A stretch of 64,000 nucleotides of DNA from DATKSS01 sp035533335 (GTDB taxonomy: Bacteria; Chloroflexota; Dormibacteria; Dormibacterales; Dormibacteraceae), in contig DATLUC010000122.1 in assembly GCA_035533335.1 (NCBI GenBank), positions 1 to 64,000 on the forward strand, written 5' to 3'. A program made the translations under genes and the position numbers. Below are positions 50,958 through 57,422 of this stretch, piece by piece (position 1 is the stretch's first letter; each line of letters begins with the position of its first letter). Under the pieces are notes generated by a model, which was not told where the DNA came from, did no database searches, and saw only the letters and a list, made by a program, of their open reading frames with translations.

Positions 50958-51380
50958 TCACGACGTCGCCGGTTTGGTTCCGTGCGGAGCGCTGATGATC
51001 CTGATGAGCATCACCAGGCCCCAGCCGATCACCGCGTAGACGACGATCGCCACGAGGTCCGCAGTCTCAAAGCTGTTTGCGGTCGATCCGCCGTTTCCAA
51101 AAATGCCCTGGAAGGGGGCCACCAGCGGTGCACTCGCCTGGTAGATGAAGTTGACGAAGGCCGACTGTCCAGACGCGCCGAACAGCTTGCCCAAGAATCG
51201 AGCGGCGATGAGGATGTCGACGACGCCGACGATAAAACCGACGACGGCTGCAGCGCGAAAGTTGTAGCGGCCCTTCTCGGTTATCGAAACAGGTGCAGGT
51301 GCGGAAGCCTGCACCGGAGCCGATGCGGGGGCATAAGCCGGTGCGGGCGAAGGAGCCGGAGCCGATTGCTGATCTGCCAT
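50958..51380 (-). CDS. YggT-like small membrane protein
   Basis: 140 residues. A Pro/Ala-rich N-terminal 32 residues precede two helices (about 44-65 and 108-128) separated by FIYQASAPLVAPFQGIFGN, the spacing and motif of YggT-family proteins. Function is unclear in the family (osmotic stress or septum roles have been proposed). It is upstream of the GH39 operon on the same strand, 177 bp away. A one-mismatch DosR-like box lies 77-91 bp before its start. Confidence 0.65.
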   Translation of the reverse strand: MADQQSAPAPSPAPAYAPASAPVQASAPAPVSITEKGRYNFRAAAVVGFIVGVVDILIAARFLGKLFGASGQSAFVNFIYQASAPLVAPFQGIFGNGGSTANSFETADLVAIVVYAVIGWGLVMLIRIISAPHGTKPATS

Positions 51381-51456
51381 TTGCGTAGTTACCTCCTGGC
51401 GTGCATTGTCCGAACCGCGGGCAGCCTCAGGTAGAGGCTAGGGACCCGCGTCGCTG

Positions 51457-51471
51457 TGGCCAGTCGGCCCT
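51457..51471. promoter_or_regulatory. DosR-like box upstream of the YggT-like gene (one mismatch)
   Basis: TGGCCAGTCGGCCCT fits GGGNNNNNCGGCCCT except for the first base, and TGGCC/GGCC(C)T gives it a dyad. Confidence 0.3.
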
Positions 51472-51581
51472 TCGTTATCAAGCGCGGGTGAATCACAATG
51501 TCGCCGGCAGGCTGCCGGTCGGCGCGGTGGCGGCGACCGTCGGCTGCTGATGCCAGCCCCCAGCCCCCCCATTCAGAAAGG

Positions 51582-51745
51582 GTTCCCTTACCCTTCAGAG
51601 GACGCTGGCGTAGCTCAATTGGCAGAGCAGCTGTTTTGTAAACAGGTGCTCTGTCTCTGAGATCGCAATCGGCCCAAAAGGACCCTATGACCAGCTGTTT
51701 AAAAACAGCTGTACAGCACTTTGTGCCGATCCGACAAGGATACCG
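51582..51745 (+). repeat. tRNA-half repeat, copy 4
   Basis: Leader GTTCCCTTACCCTTCAGAGG; tRNA-Thr-like part from 51604. The hairpin GGCCC-AAAA-GGACC is at about 51671-51684. A perfect 9-bp stem palindrome CAGCTGTTTAAAAACAGCTG lies at 51692-51711. It is the best-preserved copy structurally. Confidence 0.85.
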
Positions 51746-52070
51746 TTAGCTGAGTGAGCTAGGCCTAAGTGCACGGCAAGTTCTTGAGGTGCCTCCGACT
51801 GGATATATAGGGAGTTTGAACTCGGGCCCAACACCCTAGTCCCGGCGGCGGGCTAACAGTCGGCGGTCCGCCTCTACGTGTCGGGGTCACGGTCTCGCAG
51901 CCGCTTCCGACCGCCGCCTGGCTCTCGGCCAGCGTTGGCGTATCCAACTCCGCCCTCGGCTGGATCTTCCGGAGTTTGCTGACAGCCAAGTAGCCCAGGA
52001 ATCGAATCTGGTGAGGCCGCCTCAGTCCAAGGTCACGTGCGTCTGATTCGGGTCTAGGTGCGAGACTAAG
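51746..52070. other. Intergenic, no gene seen
   Basis: 325 bp between repeat copy 4 and the LLM gene. Open frames here are antisense shadows extending from that gene. No terminator or RNA recognised. Confidence 0.5.
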
Positions 52071-53021
52071 GTGGTGAATCGCCCGTTTCGGTTCATGGTG
52101 TCGGGTATCAGCTGTGAGTCGGCTGACCAGCTCGTGTCCATGGCGAGGAGAGCGGAGCAACTCGGATACGACTGCATGGTCTTCTCCGACCACCGTTGGG
52201 ATGAACCGGCTCCAATTCCCTCCATGGTGATGGCAGCCACCGCGACCCACAGGCTTCGCGTGGGGACGTACGTGTTGAACAATGACTTTCGGCACCCTGT
52301 TCTGCTCGGGCAAGAGCTGTCGACCGTGGACGTCTGGAGCAGAGGGCGGCTGCTCGTAGGTCTCGGCGCGGGCTGGAATGCGGAGGAGTACGAACTTTGC
52401 GGGCTCCCCTTCGATCCGGGGGCCGTCCGGGTCCGCCGTCTCAACGAGTCGATCCAGATCCTTAAGCGCTTCTTCGCTGGGAAGCCATTTGATTTTGAGG
52501 GCGACTTCTATCACGTACGAGGAGTGGAAGGCAGGCCACTGCCGCTTCAGCAGCCTCATCCCCCTTTGCTCATCGGTGGCAGCGGTAGAGCCATCCTATC
52601 CCTGGCGGCAAGGGAGGCGGACGTAGTCGGGCTTGCTCCCCGTGTCATCGCTGCAGGCCGTCCTGACATCCTCAACATGTTGGCACCGGCAACCGATCAA
52701 AAGCTGGGCTGGATCCGGCAAGCTGCGGGGGCACGCTTTGAGGAACTAGAGATCGGTACTTACAGGTTCTTCAAACCGCTGGAGATCACCGAGCATGCCT
52801 CCCGTCGAGCCCGAGAAGTAGCGGATGAATTTGGAGAGCGCTTTGGCGCGCAGGTGACGCCCGAGGAGATATTGGATTCGCCGCATCTTTTTTTCGGCAC
52901 GGTGGAACAGCTCGTCGACAAGTGCCTCGCCATGCGCGAGCGCTGGCAGATCTCGAACATCATGATCTGGAACGAACTGGAGGAGTTTGCTCCGGTGGTC
53001 GAGCGTCTGGCCGGTCGCTGA
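52071..53021 (+). CDS. LLM-class F420-dependent oxidoreductase
   Basis: 316 residues, GTG start (a second GTG follows at once). RFMVSGISCESADQLVSMAR, LGYDCMVFSDHRWDEPAPIPS, LRVGTYVLNNDFRHPVLLGQELSTVDVWSRGR and VGLGAGWNAEEYELCGLPFD match a sub-family of F420-type luciferase-like oxidoreductases from actinobacteria. The substrate is unknown. It stands alone between repeat copy 4 and a glyoxalase remnant. Confidence 0.85.
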   Translation: MVNRPFRFMVSGISCESADQLVSMARRAEQLGYDCMVFSDHRWDEPAPIPSMVMAATATHRLRVGTYVLNNDFRHPVLLGQELSTVDVWSRGRLLVGLGAGWNAEEYELCGLPFDPGAVRVRRLNESIQILKRFFAGKPFDFEGDFYHVRGVEGRPLPLQQPHPPLLIGGSGRAILSLAAREADVVGLAPRVIAAGRPDILNMLAPATDQKLGWIRQAAGARFEELEIGTYRFFKPLEITEHASRRAREVADEFGERFGAQVTPEEILDSPHLFFGTVEQLVDKCLAMRERWQISNIMIWNELEEFAPVVERLAGR

Positions 53022-53044
53022 CAGCTTGCGCCGGACGAGCTTCG

Positions 53045-53161
53045 ATGAACTCGGTGGGGGCCGACGCCACCATCGGCTTCTACCGGGATGTGCTGGGTAT
53101 GGAGGTCATCTTCATCTGCAATGCGCGCCATGAGTGCTCGCTTTTCAAGACCAATCATTAG
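53045..53161 (+). pseudogene. Glyoxalase/VOC-domain N-terminal remnant
   Basis: A 38-residue frame reads ADATIGFYRDVLGMEVIFIC, the first beta-alpha-beta unit of a VOC protein, then stops after SLFKTNH. No further VOC motif follows in any frame, so the gene is truncated. Nothing else is seen up to 53290. Confidence 0.55.
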
Positions 53162-53290
53162 CCTTGCGGCACACGAAGATTCCATCACCCACGATCAGCG
53201 TTCAAGATCGCCCACGCCCTGTCGCGCGGGATGCATATGTCAATCTGATCGCACCCCCTCCCGGCCACTGGAACCTGCGCGATTCGACTC

Positions 53291-53854
53291 TCAGTCCAGA
53301 GAATCGAGCAGGTCTGCAACCGACCAGTCTTCAGCGCCACCAGGTGGTGAACCGCCGGTGAGTTGCCTCACAAGCCCGACCAACGCGGGGAGAATGACAG
53401 ACACAGCGTCGAGGATTTCGCGAAGGTCTGCAGCGGTCGTAACACCAGGACGCTGATATTCGGCCTCGTTGCGAGCGCTACGAACTGGCTCGCGAATCGT
53501 CTCCAAGAGCGTTCCCGCCTTCGGGCTGGAGGCCACCAGACCCAGGGCGGCGAGGCGCAGGGTCTCAAAGTGCGAACCATCCCCACCACGAATGCGGTAA
53601 CCGTACGCGGCCAGCATCGCGTTGCAGCCGCTGACAAGCGACCGATAAGCGCTCAGGTAGGGCTCGTCGAAGTCGCCGGCCTGGATAGCGCCCAGCATCT
53701 CGCGCCTGGATCTGTTGAGCTGGACGCGGGCAAGGCTTATCGCTTGGAGTGCAACCGGTCCGGACCGTGCAAGCGGCTGGAGCAGTGAGCGATCCTTCGA
53801 TGCCTCGTCCACCAGAAGGCGCCGAAATGCCTGCTGCTCGGCTTCGGGACTCAC
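53291..53854 (-). CDS. HEPN-domain protein, partner of the MNT gene
   Basis: 187 residues from the GTG at 53854, overlapping the nucleotidyltransferase stop (GTGA). It is all-helical, with ARVQLNRSRREMLGAIQAGD, YRSLVSGCNAMLAAYGYRIRGGDG, FETLRLAALGLVASS and a final RSARNEAEYQRPG. That last motif takes the place of the R-x4-6-H ribonuclease motif of HEPN toxins; here the His is replaced (RNEAEY), as in the SAV_6107-like subgroup. In characterised pairs the HEPN protein is the toxin and is neutralised by the nucleotidyltransferase. Activity without the His is uncertain. Confidence 0.72.
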   Translation of the reverse strand: MSPEAEQQAFRRLLVDEASKDRSLLQPLARSGPVALQAISLARVQLNRSRREMLGAIQAGDFDEPYLSAYRSLVSGCNAMLAAYGYRIRGGDGSHFETLRLAALGLVASSPKAGTLLETIREPVRSARNEAEYQRPGVTTAADLREILDAVSVILPALVGLVRQLTGGSPPGGAEDWSVADLLDSLD

Positions 53855-54468
53855 CGGTGTCTTGGTGTACCGGTCTTCGGCCGGGGTAGATCGCTCTCCT
53901 CGCCGATCAGCATCACTTTGGGTTGAGCCCAAACCTCGGCGAAAAAGGCGTCGTGAGCAGTTAAGCGCTGCAAGACTTCTTCGCGTCTATAGGCGATGGC
54001 GTTGATCCGACGGCGGAGTGACTCCTGGGCCGCTCGTACCTTCCGGGCAAGTTGGACTCTAGTGATATCACCTATGACCAGGACGTCAATGTCGCTGTCG
54101 GCGTGTTCGCTTCCCGAGGCGGTCGAACCGTAGACGAACGCCACCTCTATCGCGGGCGGCCCCACAGCTTTCAATGTCTTAGCAATCAGGGCATTGGCGC
54201 CGTGGGTCTTCGCAACCAGCGCCTTTAGTTCCGGATACACGGCACTTGCCGAGTTCGCCGAATAGACGAACTGGTTGCCGACCCCGCGGCGCCTGATGAT
54301 CCCTGCATCGACACCACGTAGCAGGGCGCGGTGAACGCTTTCACGGCTGGCTCCGGCGCGCTCAAGCAACTCCGAGAAAGTGAACTCGCGATCAGGCGCA
54401 TCGAGCACTACCGCCAGAACACGTGGGAATGTCGCGGAGCCCCACAGGGCGGGAAGAGCTGCTGCCAC
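53851..54468 (-). CDS. Winged-helix plus minimal nucleotidyltransferase (MNT-like antitoxin)
   Basis: 205 residues from a GTG. The N-terminal winged helix (about 10-80: REFTFSELLERAGASRESVHRALLRGVDAGIIRRR) is followed by a Pol-beta-type NTase core with VAFVYGSTASGSEHADSDIDVLVIGD (G-S-x-x-x-G and SDIDV, both metal-binding Asp present). The arrangement matches DNA-binding NTase antitoxins that control their own operon. A three-half-site operator lies immediately upstream (54487-54514). Confidence 0.82.
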   Translation of the reverse strand: MAAALPALWGSATFPRVLAVVLDAPDREFTFSELLERAGASRESVHRALLRGVDAGIIRRRGVGNQFVYSANSASAVYPELKALVAKTHGANALIAKTLKAVGPPAIEVAFVYGSTASGSEHADSDIDVLVIGDITRVQLARKVRAAQESLRRRINAIAYRREEVLQRLTAHDAFFAEVWAQPKVMLIGEESDLPRPKTGTPRHR

Positions 54469-54486
54469 AGGCGAATGATATCACAA

Positions 54487-54514
54487 CGTATGGTTATCCC
54501 ATACGATTGTATGG
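54487..54514. promoter_or_regulatory. Operator with three overlapping half-sites upstream of the MNT/HEPN pair
   Basis: CGTATGG-TTATC-CCATACG (54487-54505) overlaps CCATAC-GATT-GTATGG (54499-54514), giving alternating half-sites 19 bp before the nucleotidyltransferase start. Confidence 0.7.
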
Positions 54515-54548
54515 GTTCCCCAGATTGTCGACATTAAGGCCACTGACG

Positions 54549-54698
54549 CGACCACCTGTTTCGATAAGACCAGCTGTTCTTGGCTTTCTCCACGGTGCTT
54601 TCATCTTTCCTGGCTCCCGGTTGGCCCCTGCGTTCATCTCCCCTTACGATCCCAGGCATACTCTCGACAGCCCTACCTCCGTGGATGACCAGCTGTTT
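54549..54698 (+). repeat. Repeat-family fragments upstream of copy 5
   Basis: GACCACCTGTTTCGATAAGA then GACCAGCTGTT (54549-54578), and again GACCAGCTGTTTTTCGG followed by ACAGGTGGT (54687-54712). These are the constant words of the repeat family without the tRNA half. No gene is seen between 54515 and 54795. Confidence 0.55.
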
Positions 54699-54794
54699 TT
54701 CGGACAGGTGGTGTTTTCCTGGAGACAAAATCGCCATGCCACAGTCTTGGCCGTTTCTGGCGCGGCCTCCAATTCAGAGTCGGTCGGGTTCAGG

Positions 54795-54875
54795 CTTGCG
54801 ATACCCTCTGGAGAACGCCGGCGTAGCTCAATTGGCAGAGCAGCTGTTTTGTAAACAGATGCGAATCGAAGCCTC
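54795..54875 (+). repeat. tRNA-half repeat, copy 5 (internal deletion)
   Basis: Leader TACCCTCTGGAGAACGCC and tRNA-Thr-like part from 54817 through the anticodon arm. It joins directly to GATGCGAATCGAAGCC, the tail found about 120 bp further on in copies 2 and 6. The middle hairpin segment is missing. Confidence 0.8.
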
Positions 54876-54935
54876 CTGCGCGTACCTGGAAAGTAGTTCT
54901 TGCCCCGGTTTGCACGCGGCTCTGCATTCGACCAA

Positions 54936-55274
54936 TCACGACGCGGAGCGCGGCTCCCGGTCTCCTGAAAAGGTCAGCTCGTGAAGGGCCGCCAGGTCGT
55001 CAGCCGCCGCCGCCATCCGCTCCAGGGCACGCCGTATCAGGATCTTCCCTAGTGCGTCTGACGTTATGTGCTCCAGATTCCGCGTCGACCATCCTGCCTG
55101 ATCCAGACTCAGGAGCGCCTCGGCGATCAATGTGGGAAGCCTGCTGGGATGGATCTCGGATCGCCGCTCGGGTGAGCCAAGGGTTGGCATCTCGAGGGTG
55201 TTCTGCCCCTCCATTCGCCAGCCATCCCCGTCACGACTGGCCACGGGTTGGACGATGTTGGCTTCCAACTCCAT
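54936..55274 (-). CDS. Hypothetical protein in the dormancy-type cluster
   Basis: 112 residues from the ATG at 55274, chosen because AAGGAGG lies 8 bases before it. The sequence starts MELEANIVQPVASRDGDGWR and ends with a helix SDALGKILIRRALERMAAAADDLAAL. I do not recognise a family. Small proteins of similar size sit beside stress genes in DosR-type loci, but no homology claim is made. Confidence 0.5.
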   Translation of the reverse strand: MELEANIVQPVASRDGDGWRMEGQNTLEMPTLGSPERRSEIHPSRLPTLIAEALLSLDQAGWSTRNLEHITSDALGKILIRRALERMAAAADDLAALHELTFSGDREPRSAS

Positions 55275-55767
55275 TTCAACGACCTCCTTCATGTTCGATA
55301 CGCGGTGAGCCCAACTAGCCCCAATGGACTTGATTCGGGCGCCGTCCGCACAAAGAATCCCCATCGCCTCGAATCCCGTGAGTGTTCAGGAAAGCAAGTT
55401 CGGCCGATAGGGAAAGGAGTCCTGGCATCGACAGTCCGATGGTCCTCGGGCAATCGTGGTCCGCCGGCTCCATGGGCTGGAAACTAAGATCGCGCGCTCG
55501 GCGATCATCTCCCGCGTAACCTGTTCACGCTCTGCACGCTGTCTGCGCGTCTCAGCGAGCTTTGGCCAGAAACTCTGCCTACACGTCGGTGGGAGTAGCC
55601 GACCGGTCAAGGGCCGGCCCTGTCTTGCCGATCCGATTTCCAACTCGAGTTGGAACCGCTGGTTGCCGACAGCCGTTTCGTGTGCCCGGAGAACGTCGCA
55701 TTGACTGAGGGGCGACCGGCCCTATTGCGCCTCGACCAGCAACCACAAAATTGAGGTGGAGGTGAGA
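55275..55767. other. Upstream region of the PNPOx-like gene, no gene seen
   Basis: About 490 bp. It holds the palindrome AGGGCCGGCCCT (55610-55621) and an exact DosR-like 15-mer (55709-55723). Open frames on both strands lack ribosome-binding sites and familiar motifs. Confidence 0.5.
55709..55723 (+). promoter_or_regulatory. DosR-like box upstream of the PNPOx-like gene
   Basis: GGGGCGACCGGCCCT, exact to the shared pattern GGGNNNNNCGGCCCT, 45 bp before the ATG at 55768. Confidence 0.5.
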
Positions 55768-56226
55768 ATGGCAGTGTTGAAGACAATGCCCAAGGAGGGC
55801 ATCGAGGTCTTGTCGAACGACGAGTGTGAGCAGCTGTTGCGCAGCTCCAACCTTGGAAGGCTTGCCCTGGTCGTCAATGGCCAGCCCGAGGTCTTTCCGG
55901 TCAACTACGCATTTGCTGAGGGGGTTGTCGTATTTCGCACGGCACCCGGGCTGAAACTGGAAAAGGCTCCCGTGACCCAGGTTGCGTTCGAGGTCGATCG
56001 AGTGGACACGGCTCACAGAATTGCATGGAGCGTCGTGGTCAAAGGCACGGCGCATAACATCAGCACTGCGGTGGATCGCCTTCCTGAGCGTCTCCGCAGC
56101 CTTGCCGTCCGCCCGCAAGCACCCGGCGCGCATGAAGCATGGATGGCGATTCATGAAGAGAGCATCTCAGGCCGCCGATTTGGCTTGCCGCCTGTGGGAG
56201 AAACCCCGTGGTTGCATCTGCCCTGA
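55768..56226 (+). CDS. Pyridoxamine 5'-phosphate oxidase-family (flavin-binding split-barrel) protein
   Basis: 152 residues from the ATG at 55768, with GGAGGTGAG directly before it. The split-barrel start IEVLSNDECEQLLRSSNLGRLALVVNGQPEVFPVNYAF is typical of the PNPOx-like group with F420 or flavin binding. VVFRTAPGLKLEKAPVTQVAFEVD, then WSVVVKGTAHNI, complete the barrel. Proteins of this kind are members of actinobacterial hypoxia regulons. Preceded by a DosR-like box. Confidence 0.82.
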   Translation: MAVLKTMPKEGIEVLSNDECEQLLRSSNLGRLALVVNGQPEVFPVNYAFAEGVVVFRTAPGLKLEKAPVTQVAFEVDRVDTAHRIAWSVVVKGTAHNISTAVDRLPERLRSLAVRPQAPGAHEAWMAIHEESISGRRFGLPPVGETPWLHLP

Positions 56227-56237
56227 CAGCTCGCAGC

Positions 56238-56252
56238 AGGGCCGTCGAGCCC
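56238..56252 (-). promoter_or_regulatory. DosR-like box 1 upstream of the glycosyltransferase operon
   Basis: GGGCTCGACGGCCCT on the minus strand, 43 bp from the ATG at 56295. Confidence 0.5.
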
Positions 56253-56260
56253 ACGCGAGG

Positions 56261-56275
56261 GGGTCGTCCGGCCCT
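56261..56275 (+). promoter_or_regulatory. DosR-like box 2 upstream of the glycosyltransferase operon
   Basis: GGGTCGTCCGGCCCT, 8 bp after box 1 and 20 bp before the start. Closely spaced double sites are usual for DosR-controlled promoters in mycobacteria. Confidence 0.5.
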
Positions 56276-56294
56276 GTTCCTGTAGGACCCACAT

Positions 56295-57422
56295 ATGGAC
56301 ACTGCAGTCATGGCAAGGCTTAGCCGGCCCTGTCCGAAGCTTCGCGTCGCCCAGTTGGCGCCACTCTGGGTTCAGGTGCCACCACCTCGATACGGCGGGA
56401 CGGAGAGGGTGGTGCACGCCCTGACTGAGGAGTTGGTGGCGAGAGGGCATGACGTGACGCTGTTTGCCGCAGGCGGCTCGATCACGTCCGCCCATCTGAG
56501 GACTGGTTCGCCAGGCGCGCTCTGGGAGCTCGATCACGCCGATACGGACATCGTCCAACAGCTCCAAATCGAAGACGTCGTGCGCCAATCCTCGAACTTC
56601 GACATCATCCATTCACACATCAACGGCCTACCGTGGTTGGCGTCAGAGCGACTCAACGCACCGCTCGTGACCACGCTCCACGGACGCCTCGACCTGCCAC
56701 TCGAGCGCAAGCTGCTTGCCACTTACGCTGGACAGGCCCTCATCTCGATCAGCCATACACAGCGACGTACAGCCGACGACCTCCACCTCAACTGGATTGC
56801 GACAATCCACCACGGCCTGGACCTCGAACACATTTACCGTCTCGGTGAAGGCGAGGGGGGCTACCTTGCGTTCGTAGGGCGGATATCTCCAGAGAAGGAC
56901 CCTGTGACCGCAATCCGCGTCGCCATTCGAGCCGGTTACCCGTTGAAGATCGCAGCCCGTGTCGACCCTGCCGACGAGGTGTACTTCAGACAGAAAGTCG
57001 AGCCATATCTGAAACATCCCTTCGTCGAATGGTTGGGTCAGATCAACGAACAGGCGAAGGTCGAGCTGCTGGCCGGAGCGCGCGCGCTGTTGATGCCGAT
57101 CGACTGGGACGAGCCGTTCGGGCTGTCCTTCATCGAGGCTCTGGCCTCCGGTACACCGGTGATCGCCCGACCGCGCGGTTCGCTGCCGGAAATCGTCGCT
57201 CACGGTATTCATGGGTTTCTTGTCGAGACGGAAGATCAGCTGGTCGCGTCAGTTCTGCAGGTGGATTCAATCGATCGGACCACCTGCCGTAAGTGGGCGC
57301 TCGAGCGCTTCTCGGCCAAACGCATGGCGAGCGACTATGAGGACGCGTATATGCAGGTCGTCGAGGCCAATCGCGGCCCGCGGCAGTCAAGATCGGCGGC
57401 CCCGGCGCTGGCCATCCGTTGA
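56295..57422 (+). CDS. Glycosyltransferase family 4 protein
   Basis: 375 residues. RVAQLAPLWVQVPPPRYGGTERVV is the GT4 N-terminal Gly-rich loop. FDIIHSHINGLPWLA and TTLHGRLD follow, then the C-terminal Rossmann domain with YLAFVGRISPEKDPVTAIRVA and the donor-binding E-x7-E motif DEPFGLSFIEALASGTPVIA. The sugar and acceptor are unknown. The stop overlaps the TTG of the HAD-GH65 gene, so it is co-translated with a disaccharide phosphorylase-like enzyme. This suggests trehalose-like or storage-sugar metabolism under stress. Confidence 0.87.
   Translation: MDTAVMARLSRPCPKLRVAQLAPLWVQVPPPRYGGTERVVHALTEELVARGHDVTLFAAGGSITSAHLRTGSPGALWELDHADTDIVQQLQIEDVVRQSSNFDIIHSHINGLPWLASERLNAPLVTTLHGRLDLPLERKLLATYAGQALISISHTQRRTADDLHLNWIATIHHGLDLEHIYRLGEGEGGYLAFVGRISPEKDPVTAIRVAIRAGYPLKIAARVDPADEVYFRQKVEPYLKHPFVEWLGQINEQAKVELLAGARALLMPIDWDEPFGLSFIEALASGTPVIARPRGSLPEIVAHGIHGFLVETEDQLVASVLQVDSIDRTTCRKWALERFSAKRMASDYEDAYMQVVEANRGPRQSRSAAPALAIR

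Noticed and set aside
55386..55643. 85-residue minus-strand frame upstream of the PNPOx-like gene
   Set aside because: No start signal and no motif; it overlaps the region with regulatory dyads.
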